A stretch of DNA of 62,038 nt from Myxococcales bacterium (GTDB taxonomy: Bacteria > Myxococcota_A > Polyangia > Nannocystales > Nannocystaceae), in contig JAAZXR010000024.1 of NCBI GenBank assembly GCA_014240065.1, positions 1-62,038 of the forward strand. Direction: 5' to 3'. Position numbers and translations under genes: made by a program. Positions 1 to 7,572 of this stretch are shown in pieces (position 1 is the first letter of the stretch; every line of letters starts with the position of its first letter). The notes beneath the pieces were generated by a model. It searched no databases. It worked only from the letters and a program-made list of their open reading frames with translations, and was not told the origin of the DNA.

Positions 1-669
1 GGCGACGGCGACCCTCCCCCCTGCGGTTCGCTCAACGTCCAGTTCCGCGACTTTGCCTCGTCCCACCCTGACTTTGAGGTCTACTGGGGCAACAACGCCT
101 ACACGGGCCTCGTGCTCGACACGCTCGGGGTCGACAACAAGCCCGTCTACAACCCCAACGCGAGCGCGCCGCCGGGCTACGTCGGCGCGGACCCACAGAT
201 CACCTCGCAGGCCACGTTTAACCAGTGGTACAACGACGATCCGGTCAACGTCCCGGTGATGCTGCAAATCGACTTGACAGAGACCTCCCCTGGCTCAGGT
301 CTGTACGTCTTCGACGATCAAACCTTCTTCCCGTTGGACGGGCTTGGATTCAACAACGAGACCTTCCCCGACACCCTCAACGACCAGCACAACTTCCATT
401 TCACCACGGAGATCCACACCACGTTCCAGTACGTCGCTGGCCAGACCTTCACCTTCATTGGTGATGACGACCTGTGGCTCTTCATCGACGGGCAGCTCGT
501 GATCGACCTGGGAGGCCTGCACGGTCCGCTCACCGGGACGGTAAATCTCGACACGCTGGGACTCGTCGCTGGCCAGACCTACGCCATGGACATCTTCCAC
601 GCCGAGCGACGACACAATGGCTCCATCTTCCACCTCGAGACCAGCATCAACTGCTTCTTCCCACAGTAG
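1..669 (+). CDS. Fibro-slime domain protein, C-terminal part (5' end outside window)
   Basis: The reading frame is open from base 1, so the gene starts before the window and only the last 222 residues are seen. The visible part begins with [11 protein letters not shown] and ends in a PA14-like beta-rich fibro-slime domain, with [20 protein letters not shown] and [14 protein letters not shown] as clear landmarks. In this family such domains occur in large secreted or surface proteins, and the DDDLW acidic patch resembles the Ca/carbohydrate site of PA14 folds. The protein ends straight after the domain ([10 protein letters not shown]) with no anchor or sorting tail. Secretion is inferred because the N-terminus is missing. 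It converges on the methyltransferase gene, whose stop lies 13 bases away. Confidence 0.8.
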   Translation, partial: GDGDPPPCGSLNVQFRDFASSHPDFEVYWGNNAYTGLVLDTLGVDNKPVYNPNASAPPGYVGADPQITSQATFNQWYNDDPVNVPVMLQIDLTETSPGSGLYVFDDQTFFPLDGLGFNNETFPDTLNDQHNFHFTTEIHTTFQYVAGQTFTFIGDDDLWLFIDGQLVIDLGGLHGPLTGTVNLDTLGLVAGQTYAMDIFHAERRHNGSIFHLETSINCFFPQ

Positions 670-682
670 TCGCCACCCCCGC

Positions 683-1996
683 TCACGAGTCCACGCGCGA
701 CAGTCGAACCACGAGTTCGACGTGCTCCGTATGCGGCAGCGTATCAAACGCTCGCACCGCTCGTAGCTCGTAGCGACCACCTTCGAGGAGCGCGTCGAGA
801 TCGCGACGCAGTGACTTTGGGTTGCAGCTCATGAGGTGGATGCTGGCAGGCGCCTGCGCCTTAATCTGCCCGCAGACCGAGGGGCCCATCCCACCGCGGG
901 GCGGGTTTGCGAGGAGCACGTCCGGCGCAGGCCCAGCGGCCCTCTTGGCCAAGAACTCCCCCACATCGACCTCCTCAACGAGTTCAGTCGAGCTCGCCTC
1001 CACCTGCACATCACACGCCTCCACGGTCTGAAAGCTCTGCTGGAGGCGCCGGGTCGTGGCCCCTCCTCCCGCATACAGGTCCCACGCCAAGCTCCCCGTC
1101 GCGGGCGCCCCTCCCTCGCCTTCGACGAGCGCATCCATGGCCCGCGCCGCCACCTCAGGGTTGGGTTGCATAAAACCCAAGGGTCCGTAGGTCACCTCTT
1201 TGCCGCCCACGCTCATCGAGAGCGTCCCCGTGCCTCGGAGCACCTCGCAGGTGTCTCCCCGCATCTGATTCCCCTTCGACCCCTGGACACTCCACGCGAC
1301 GCTCTGGGAGCGCGACAGGCGTGCGGACAAGGACCGAGCCATGTCGCCGCCCTCGGGGCCGGTCACCAGCGTCGTGAGGACCTCACGACCGTTTGTCTTC
1401 ATCCACACGAAGCGCAGGTCACCGCTTCCCGCGGCCTCATCCCATGGACGCACTCGGGCCGCGTTCCCGACCTCCACCAGCTCGTCGGCGCACGCGCGAA
1501 TCAGCGGATGCTCCACTTCGCACCCGGCCATGGAGGCCACGGCGTGCGTCCCTCGAACGTAGCTTCCAAGAATGAGCGCCCCCTCGGCCCCCCCCACGAC
1601 CCGCTTCGAGACGTGGCGGTACCCGACCTCGTCCGCGCCGACCTCGACCTCCTCCACCTCCAGGCCAAACACCTGCTTCAGCCAGTCACGTTTCATGCCG
1701 CGCTGAAGACCCCACGTCGCGTGTTGCAGCGAGCAGCCCGTACATCCGACGCCGATATTTCGATCTGCGTGCCGCGGGCAAAACGGGGTCCGACGGTCTG
1801 CGTGGGCCTCCCAGATCTGCTCGAGTTTCGCCAGGTCGGGGCGACCTCCCCGGCCGCGCCGTTCCACACGCAGACGAACGAGCTCTCCCGGCAGCGCACC
1901 CGGAATCCGGAGGACCCGGCGCCTGCCGAGCGTCGCCCGACCTGCAAGTCGCTCATCGACCGCCTCCACCCGAAGGTTATGGACCTCGTCGGGCAT
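683..1996 (-). CDS. rlmD: TrmA/RlmD-family (uracil-5-)-methyltransferase
   Basis: SAM-dependent methyltransferase of 437 residues that methylates C5 of a uridine in RNA, most likely 23S rRNA. An N-terminal TRAM-like beta-barrel (about residues 5-60) is followed by a cysteine cluster (CPRHAD, then GCTGCSLQH) that fits the [4Fe-4S] site of RlmD/RumA enzymes. The Rossmann SAM motif is DLYAGGGATTRRL, the catalytic region is LANPPRGG, the nucleophile is the Cys in MSCNPKSLRRDL, and the general base is the final Glu in DTLPHTEHVE. All key residues are present. It lies 29 bases downstream of the haem-motif lipoprotein on the same strand. The family also contains TrmA and RlmC, so the exact target base is not certain. 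Confidence 0.85.
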   Translation of the reverse strand: MPDEVHNLRVEAVDERLAGRATLGRRRVLRIPGALPGELVRLRVERRGRGGRPDLAKLEQIWEAHADRRTPFCPRHADRNIGVGCTGCSLQHATWGLQRGMKRDWLKQVFGLEVEEVEVGADEVGYRHVSKRVVGGAEGALILGSYVRGTHAVASMAGCEVEHPLIRACADELVEVGNAARVRPWDEAAGSGDLRFVWMKTNGREVLTTLVTGPEGGDMARSLSARLSRSQSVAWSVQGSKGNQMRGDTCEVLRGTGTLSMSVGGKEVTYGPLGFMQPNPEVAARAMDALVEGEGGAPATGSLAWDLYAGGGATTRRLQQSFQTVEACDVQVEASSTELVEEVDVGEFLAKRAAGPAPDVLLANPPRGGMGPSVCGQIKAQAPASIHLMSCNPKSLRRDLDALLEGGRYELRAVRAFDTLPHTEHVELVVRLSRVDS

Positions 1997-2025
1997 CGCT
2001 TATCGCCGGGGGAGCTCTCGACGAG

Positions 2026-2586
2026 CTAGTTGTTCATCGCTCCGTCGAGAATCCACGCGCGAATCCTATCGATCTCGGTCTGCGAAAGCGACGGGAGATC
2101 CTTGGGCATGGCCGCGCCGCAGGTCTGTGTGCCTTCGAGTTTTTGAACGATCAGGCTCGCGTCGGGATTCCCCGGAACCACCCGGACCGCCCCCGTTGGA
2201 CCACACGCCATCCCCATCGCCCCCACCTCCACGAGCGCCGCGTACGTCGACGCCGCATCTGTGATCAAGAGGCCTCCAGTACCGCCCCCATGGCAGTAGC
2301 CATTGTCGCAGCTCGGCGCGATCACCTCTGCGAACAGCGCCCCCCAGGTTTCGTCATTATTTCCCCCGTCTCCACCGGTGGTGTCGGCGTCTGCGCTCCC
2401 GGACGAGTCCTCCATGGCGCCGCTGGTATCTGTAGCGCCCATGCCGCTCGTGTCGCTCATGTCTCCGCCGGTGCCGTCAGTCTCATTGGCCCCGGTCTCC
2501 GCGCTGTCCTCCCCGTCCTCGGCGCAAGCGGCCGCGAGGCATAGAGAGCCTGAAATCACCATCATTCGTAGTCCAAGCCTGATCAT
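2026..2586 (-). CDS. Small lipoprotein with a c-type haem-like motif
   Basis: Predicted lipoprotein of 186 residues. I chose the ATG at 2586 because it gives a proper signal (MIRLGLRMMVISG, then CLAAAC); a longer frame to 2622 would bury it. After the Cys comes a low-complexity linker rich in Gly, Ser, Thr, Asp and Met (about residues 20-65), then a compact domain with PSCDNGYCHGGG, where CX4CH replaces the usual CXXCH. Further on, MPKDLPSLSQTEIDRIRAWI resembles the end of the cytochrome-c-like domains of myxobacterial and planctomycete proteins, with Met as possible axial ligand. Covalent haem is an inference. The gene precedes the TrmA-family gene, but a functional link is doubtful. Confidence 0.7.
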   Translation of the reverse strand: MIRLGLRMMVISGSLCLAAACAEDGEDSAETGANETDGTGGDMSDTSGMGATDTSGAMEDSSGSADADTTGGDGGNNDETWGALFAEVIAPSCDNGYCHGGGTGGLLITDAASTYAALVEVGAMGMACGPTGAVRVVPGNPDASLIVQKLEGTQTCGAAMPKDLPSLSQTEIDRIRAWILDGAMNN

Positions 2587-2788
2587 GGCTGGATAATGAC
2601 ACGAAGCCCCTCCTAGGGCCAAGCAACGAGACTTCGGCGGGCGCGATCTGCATCACGACCTGCCCCGGCCTCGCGGAGCCCCGTTGAAGCGATTCGACCA
2701 CCGTGGAAACCCCCTCGCGGACCGGTCAACCGTCGGATTTCGGCCTCATGCGGCGCCACCGATTTGCGGGTAGGATGCCCTAGAGCCT

Positions 2789-3280
2789 ATGACGACGATC
2801 TGCATGGACTGCCAACGGGTGTGTGGCACGGCCCCGTCCTTGGAAGACGCCTCCACACAAGCGCCGAGCGCGTCACACGGGCTTTGCGTCCGCTGCTACG
2901 CCGCGCGGATGGGCGCGATCGAGACCAGCGAGTTGAAGTACTGGGTGGACTCCGACGTCAATCGGCTCCCCACCGGCAAGATCATCCTCGACAAAGACCT
3001 TAGAGTCATCGGTTATTCGAAGGAAGAAGAGAGCCTCACGGGCCTTATCGCCGCGGAGATCATCGGCAGAGAGTTTTTTGTGGATGTGGCGCCGTGCATG
3101 AATGCCGCGGCGCTCAGCGGCTGGTGTGCCCGGCATGTCGATGACCAGACGCTCACGGACACGAGCATCGACTGGCTCTTGAAGCTGCGTTCGGGTGACC
3201 GTGTCGCCAGTCTCGAGCTGTGCGCTGGAAAAGGAAGGGTCACAATCTTGGTCGACCTCACCGGGTACGGCGCGGCCTAG
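2789..3280 (+). CDS. Photoactive yellow protein-like PAS photosensor with Cys-rich N-terminus
   Basis: A 163-residue protein whose residues 45-163 follow photoactive yellow protein (PYP). The stretch VIGYSKEEESLTG then IIGREFFVDVAPCMN aligns without gaps to PYP around Tyr42, Glu46, Thr50 and the chromophore-binding Cys69, giving Tyr76, Glu80, Thr84 and Cys103, all offset by exactly 34. Arg52 of PYP is Leu here. The first 44 residues are not PYP-like: CMDCQRVC and LCVRC (Cys5, Cys8, Cys12, Cys33, Cys36) could bind zinc or a cluster. There is no signal peptide, so it is probably cytoplasmic. p-Coumaroyl chromophore binding is an inference, as no ligase or lyase gene for it is visible here. The gene stands alone, divergent from the haem-motif lipoprotein. 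Confidence 0.75.
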   Translation: MTTICMDCQRVCGTAPSLEDASTQAPSASHGLCVRCYAARMGAIETSELKYWVDSDVNRLPTGKIILDKDLRVIGYSKEEESLTGLIAAEIIGREFFVDVAPCMNAAALSGWCARHVDDQTLTDTSIDWLLKLRSGDRVASLELCAGKGRVTILVDLTGYGAA

Positions 3281-3671
3281 CCCCCCACGTGCTCATCGGC
3301 GCCACCGCGTATGGGAGGTTGAGGACCACGACAGCGCTGCTCGCCCGCATCCCCTCCCGATTCCGGGCGGCGGGCCCAGCGTGAACGTCGCGCATCCCCC
3401 GCCGATGCCCCGGTCGGTCGATTAACGACACCGCGACCACACGATGAGATCTCGGGACGCTCCCCTGAGTCGCGAAGTCCGCTCGCGCCACGTTGATAGA
3501 ATTGTCACGGAAGGTCCGCCGAAGCGGCCGCTCTCACCCCACATTTGGGCCTGGGAACTGCGCCAGGGGCCCTTCTCCGGGCCTGGCGGTCACGCCTCGT
3601 CACTCCAGGTCGGGCCTCCTCCAGGGCCTGCCATCCGTTGCCACCCCCTCCACTTCGATCCATGATGCAGC
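3281..3671. other. Intergenic region with one GC-rich hairpin
   Basis: About 390 bases without a convincing gene. The short open frames here lack family features and overlap on both strands. It contains an inverted repeat (3561-3587) and presumably the promoter of the downstream GTG-started gene. Confidence 0.5.
3561..3587. repeat. GC-rich inverted repeat, possible terminator
   Basis: Perfect 7-base arms CGCCAGG (3561-3567) and CCTGGCG (3581-3587), with extra CCC/GGG pairing inside. No T-run follows on either strand, so its role as terminator of the PYP-like gene 280 bases upstream is uncertain. Confidence 0.35.
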
Positions 3672-4148
3672 GTGCCCGGAGAAGATGACTTCGTCGCCCG
3701 CCTCCTCGCAGAGGTCAGCAAAGCCCCCGCAACCGCCGGCGAGGACGCCGACTTTGAGGAGCCCGAGGAGGAGGGGGAAGAGCTTGAGCCTCCCACCTTT
3801 GAAGGTGAATTCTCCGACGAGAAGCAGCACGCCTTCGGCATTTTGCAGGGCATCGCCCAAGGATCGGCCATGGCAGATGAGACCTTCGCGCTGCTCAAGG
3901 ACGCCGAGCCTGTCCTCGTCTACTTCCTCTTCCGCTGGCTCAAGAAGTACTACCACAAAGACCACGACGACTATGAGTTCGTGAAGGCCAACCTCAGCGA
4001 CGTTCGAAACAGCCATCGCCAGCTCACCCGCATGGCCAAGGACGGCGAAGAAGATCCCATGGTCGAGTGGTTTGAAGGCCACTACCGCTACCGCGAGATG
4101 AGCGCCTTCGAGTTCATCGACCTCATCATCGAGAAACTGGAAGGCTAG
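3672..4148 (+). CDS. Hypothetical acidic protein
   Basis: I do not recognise this 158-residue protein. It starts with GTG. Residues 1-45 are strongly acidic and look disordered (EEPEEEGEELEPP). The rest looks helical, with a hydrophobic stretch (EPVLVYFLFRWLKKYY) and a C-terminal FEFIDLIIEKLEG. There is no signal peptide. The stop TAG is followed at once by the GTG start of the next gene, so the two are very likely translated from one message. The neighbour is a sorted surface protein, but that says little about this gene's role. Confidence 0.65.
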   Translation: MPGEDDFVARLLAEVSKAPATAGEDADFEEPEEEGEELEPPTFEGEFSDEKQHAFGILQGIAQGSAMADETFALLKDAEPVLVYFLFRWLKKYYHKDHDDYEFVKANLSDVRNSHRQLTRMAKDGEEDPMVEWFEGHYRYREMSAFEFIDLIIEKLEG

Positions 4149-5261
4149 GTGGCCGACGTAGCGCGCCTGCGGCGGTGGCCCCCGTGCGGGCCCCGCGTCA
4201 CGGTGTTGATCAGCCTCGTCATGGTCGCGCTCGCCTCCCCCTGCGTCGCGTACGCCCAACCCACGTCCAGCCCGTTCACGCCGAGCGAGGAGCTGATGCT
4301 CACGAGCCTCGAGGACACCATGGTCGACACGGGCTGGGTCCCCGCGGGCTCGCCCGTTCAACTCCGCCTCCAAGCCGCCGCCGCGAACACGGTGTCCATG
4401 TCGTTCCCCGGACGTGCGAGCTACGAGTGGGCGGCGGACACCCTCTCCTTCGAAGGGGATCCGGACGCCGGCACCTTCGCCACCAACGTGGGCGTCGAGG
4501 TCCACGCCGAGGTACGGATCGACGTGCTCGGGCTGACGTGGGGCTCCGATCTGCTCGGTCCCTACAACCTACTAATCAATGCTACCGCGGCCTTCACCCC
4601 GTACCTCCTCACGGGGAGCCCCGAGCGACCGGTCACGATCTCCGAGGCCACGTCGGGAGTGATGGTCGCGTCGGTGCCGATCGTCCCTGACCTCCTCGTC
4701 GCGTCCGGAAATCTCGACATCGATCTCGCCTTCAGCGTCGACGCGAGCCTCACAGGCGAGCGCATCGACATCCTGCCCAACCCCGAGCAGGTCGAGGATC
4801 CTGGGCTTCGCACCGTTGACGCCCAGGGCGCGACCGTCTCCGTGAGCGCGCTCGACGACGCCGACGCCGTCGAGGCCACCGTCGCGCTCCACGCCGGGCT
4901 CGAAGCCGTGACCACCGTGATCTTGCACCCACACCTGGTGATGACGGTGCTCGGCACGGAGTACGACATCGCGGGCATCGACGTCCCCATCGAGCTCCCG
5001 CCGATCAGTGACACGGTGGTCCTCCCCGCCGAGGACCTCACGTGGGCGCGCCCCGCAGGCTCCGGTGACGCGAGCGGCTCGGGCAGTGGATCGGACGGTG
5101 GCGCCGATGACGGCGGCGGCGAGACCGCAGGCGACGGCGTCTTCGATGCCGCGTCCACCGACGACGGCTGCGCCTGCGCTGCGAGTCAGCCGCGCCCGCC
5201 CCTCGCCCTCCTGGCCTGGATCATGCTGCCCTGCCTCTGTCGATGCCGGCGCCGACCCTAG
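4149..5261 (+). CDS. Exported protein with MYXO-CTERM-like C-terminal sorting signal
   Basis: A 370-residue secreted protein. A Sec signal peptide is clear (VTVLISLVMVALASPCVAYA, residues about 17-36), followed by a beta-rich domain of unknown family. Residues about 300-335 are a Gly/Ser/Asp/Ala linker, and the protein ends in a Cys-containing motif (DDGCACA), a short hydrophobic segment (PPLALLAWIMLPC) and an Arg-rich tail (RCRRRP). This tripartite end matches MYXO-CTERM signals, which are processed by myxosortase so that the protein is anchored by a lipid-modified Cys. The GTG start abuts the stop of the upstream acidic gene. The function of the central domain is unknown. Confidence 0.75.
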   Translation: MADVARLRRWPPCGPRVTVLISLVMVALASPCVAYAQPTSSPFTPSEELMLTSLEDTMVDTGWVPAGSPVQLRLQAAAANTVSMSFPGRASYEWAADTLSFEGDPDAGTFATNVGVEVHAEVRIDVLGLTWGSDLLGPYNLLINATAAFTPYLLTGSPERPVTISEATSGVMVASVPIVPDLLVASGNLDIDLAFSVDASLTGERIDILPNPEQVEDPGLRTVDAQGATVSVSALDDADAVEATVALHAGLEAVTTVILHPHLVMTVLGTEYDIAGIDVPIELPPISDTVVLPAEDLTWARPAGSGDASGSGSGSDGGADDGGGETAGDGVFDAASTDDGCACAASQPRPPLALLAWIMLPCLCRCRRRP

Positions 5262-5278
5262 GCCCCATCGCGAAAGGG

Positions 5279-5358
5279 TGCCCGGGGCGGGACTTGAACC
5301 CGCACTCTTGCGAAGGGGATTTTAAGTCCCCCGTGTCTACCGATTCCACCACCCGGGC
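5279..5358 (-). tRNA. tRNA-Leu (anticodon UAA)
   Basis: The complement folds as a tRNA of 80 bases. The acceptor arms are GCCCGGG and CCCGGGC with discriminator A, the anticodon stem is GGGGA/TCCCC around the loop CTTAAAA (anticodon TAA), there is an 11-base variable arm, and the T arm is GCGGG-TTCAAGT-CCCGC. The 3' CCA is not encoded (the genome has CCC there), so it must be added by the CCA transferase. Confidence 0.95.
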
Positions 5359-5512
5359 CCGGCTCGAACCTACCAGGGGTGGCGATGCGAGGGAAGCCGG
5401 TCCACACCACCGCGCGCAGCCCTGTGCGCGCAGCCCCGTGCGCTCATCCCGGAGCGCCCACAACCGCGGCTGCATACACCCCGCCGCGCGCGACCGCCGT
5501 GCGACCGCCCCT

Positions 5513-6040
5513 CTACAATTCCCCTCCCATGGAGCTCGTCGTCAAACATTCCGCGTACGCTTCCTGCTCCTGCTCCGTGAGTCCGGAGCACGCGAGGATC
5601 TCCGACTCCCAGGCCGAAGAGCAGGAACCCTCGCACCCGAGCTCATCCTCACCGTCCGCGCAATCCGGCCCGCCGTCGCACTGCAACAGCCCCATAATTT
5701 CCTCACCGTCATCGCACGTAAAGGTGCTGCACTGTTGTGCGGAAGCGCAGACTGCGTAGTCCGCGTACGCCTCGACCTGGCACTCGAAAAATGCGGCGGC
5801 CCCTGCAGAGCCGTTCCATATGGCCTCCACACATTCCGTCGCAAACTCGATTTCCACATCGCAGACGTCCAGCGGGTCGTAGCCCGCAAAGATCGCCGCA
5901 CACTCGCAATAGACAGAGTGCGTCTCCTCGATCGCAGCGACCAGGTCGTCAACTCCCGTCTTCGCCTCGTTCTTACACCCCGCCAACATCGCCGCGGCGA
6001 CGGCAGACATCAGGATCAATGTGCTTGAGTTCGTGTTCAT
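5513..6040 (-). CDS. LDLa-like cysteine-rich lipoprotein (paralogue 1)
   Basis: Predicted outer-envelope lipoprotein of 175 residues. The signal MNTNSSTLILMSAVAAAMLAGC has a good lipobox (MLAGC). The mature part has many cysteines and an LDL-receptor class A-like segment near residues 110-135 (CDDGEEI, then CDGGPDCADGEDELGC), whose acidic residues would bind Ca. It shares layout and motifs with the next gene downstream in coordinates: CKNE/CKND after the lipobox, YCECA, the CDDG and CDG repeats, and a final Cys-rich tail. The two are probably a tandem duplication. The function is unknown; LDLa modules usually mediate protein binding. Confidence 0.75.
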   Translation of the reverse strand: MNTNSSTLILMSAVAAAMLAGCKNEAKTGVDDLVAAIEETHSVYCECAAIFAGYDPLDVCDVEIEFATECVEAIWNGSAGAAAFFECQVEAYADYAVCASAQQCSTFTCDDGEEIMGLLQCDGGPDCADGEDELGCEGSCSSAWESEILACSGLTEQEQEAYAECLTTSSMGGEL

Positions 6041-6340
6041 ACCCGCAATCCGAGGGGTGTTCCTCAGGCCGATCGAGTCTTTCGCTCACCTCGGTGACCT
6101 CGCGAGCGCGTTCCCACTGGAGCCATCCGAGGTCGAACGCCGTTCAGCGCGGCCCCGCGTTGGGCGAGCATCACCTCCGCGAGGCCAACAAATCCGAAGC
6201 CAACCTCGACAATCTCTGGAGCCACAGGCGGGAACACCTACGCGTAACGAACCTCGCCTGCCGGGGGGATTCATCGTCGCGCGTGCTCGAGACGTCCCCA
6301 ACCTGAAGGGCGTCTCCCACGGTCACCCACGACCTACCTA
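6041..6340. other. Spacer between the two LDLa-like lipoprotein genes
   Basis: About 300 bases with no gene I can support. It should hold the promoter of paralogue 1 and the 3' end of the paralogue 2 transcript. I see no repeats. Confidence 0.45.
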
Positions 6341-6898
6341 CTAGTAGTAGTAATCGTCCGGAACGCACGCGTCGAACGCATCTTCGTCGGCCTCCGAAAA
6401 TTGAGGGCACGCGTCCACGCCCACCGTGTACTGATACTCACAAGCAACGGAACCAGTCGCGCTTTCACACTCCGCTTCGTCCTCTCCACCTGCACAGTCG
6501 AGGTCCCCATCACACTGATAATCTCCCGGAAATTCTATTCCGTCATCGCACACAAAATCCGGAAGGTCCTCGTCACATCCCACAGCGATGAGGCAATCTA
6601 CGTAGGATTTGGCGATGGCCAGCTCACACTCGAACGTCTCCGACGCGGTGGGTGAGCGCTCGATCACGCCCTCAAGACACGATTCATACTCCGGGTTTAG
6701 CCCGTAGTAGCCCTCGCTGGAGCACTCACTGGGAGCTCCTCCTTGCGCCGCGACCGCACATTCGCAATAAAACTGCCCGAGTCTCGCGTAGAGGGCGACG
6801 TATTCGTCCACGAGCGTGGACCCATCATTTTTACAACTCACGGAGGCTCCTCCGAGGAGAAAAACCAGACCCATGGATGTGCCAAGCTGTCGTTTCAT
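6341..6898 (-). CDS. LDLa-like cysteine-rich lipoprotein (paralogue 2)
   Basis: A 185-residue relative of the gene at 5513-6040. The ATG at 6898 is chosen because it gives the signal MKRQLGTSMGLVFLLGGASVSC; an upstream in-frame start at 7042 would add 48 unlikely residues. The mature protein has YCECAVAA, several Cys pairs and an LDLa-like segment CDDGIEFPGDYQ, then CDGDLDCAGGEDEAEC. It ends in four aromatic/acidic residues, DYYY. By eye this gene and its upstream region are richer in A/T than their neighbours, which hints at relaxed selection or later acquisition. The function is unknown. Confidence 0.72.
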   Translation of the reverse strand: MKRQLGTSMGLVFLLGGASVSCKNDGSTLVDEYVALYARLGQFYCECAVAAQGGAPSECSSEGYYGLNPEYESCLEGVIERSPTASETFECELAIAKSYVDCLIAVGCDEDLPDFVCDDGIEFPGDYQCDGDLDCAGGEDEAECESATGSVACEYQYTVGVDACPQFSEADEDAFDACVPDDYYY

Positions 6899-7125
6899 GT
6901 GCCCAAGTTTACGTGCCACGATTGCCGATACCACCCCAAAATCACGGAGAACGAATGTCGCTATCCGCTGTGCATCTTCCCGTTGATCGCCAAGACTCCG
7001 GCGCCATCCATGGTCCAACTTACGCCGGACTTTAGGAGACACGGAACACCGTCAAGCGCATATATCCAACGTACGATGTGACCACGATCGAGACCAAACG
7101 CTCTCAAATATCGGTACAGTGAGGA

Positions 7126-7542
7126 ATGCAATTTTTGCACACCATGATCCGGGTGTCAGACGTCACCGCCGCCCTCGATTTCTTTTCGCTTCTTGGTTTG
7201 GTGGAGCTACGGCGCAAAGAGGTCCCCGCCGGCCGTTTCACCCTCTATTTCCTCGCGACCGAGGAGGGCGCCCCCGAGATCGAGTTGACCCACAACTGGG
7301 ATGAATCGGATCCCTACTCCCAAGGCAGGAACTTTGGCCACCTCGCGTACGAAGTGGAGGATATCTACGAGATTTGCGAACGACTCCAGCGCGGCGGCGT
7401 CACCATCGCCCGTCCGCCCCGTGACGGTCGCATGGCCTTCGTGCGCTCCCCGGACGGCATCTCTATCGAGCTGCTGCAACGCGGGCAGGCCCTCCCCGTC
7501 GCGGAGCCGTGGTCGTCGGCGCCCAACCACGGGAGCTGGTGA
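7126..7542 (+). CDS. gloA: Lactoylglutathione lyase (glyoxalase I)
   Basis: VOC-fold metalloenzyme of 138 residues that isomerises the methylglyoxal-glutathione hemithioacetal to S-lactoylglutathione in the cytoplasm. The four metal ligands of bacterial GloA are present: His5 (FLHTMIRV), Glu53 (EIELTHNWD), His72 (NFGHLAYEV) and Glu115 ([10 protein letters not shown]). The length equals that of the family. A GAGG just before the ATG is a plausible if very close ribosome binding site. It converges on the sucrase/ferredoxin-like gene. Confidence 0.92.
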   Translation: MQFLHTMIRVSDVTAALDFFSLLGLVELRRKEVPAGRFTLYFLATEEGAPEIELTHNWDESDPYSQGRNFGHLAYEVEDIYEICERLQRGGVTIARPPRDGRMAFVRSPDGISIELLQRGQALPVAEPWSSAPNHGSW

Positions 7543-7572
7543 GGGATCCGCAGGGGCCTCGCGAGCCGCGCT

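Noticed and set aside
836-2029. 397-residue open frame on the plus strand
   Set aside because: It is exactly antisense to the TrmA-family gene, whose motifs are complete. Composition is typical of a shadow frame (Arg/His/Pro-rich).
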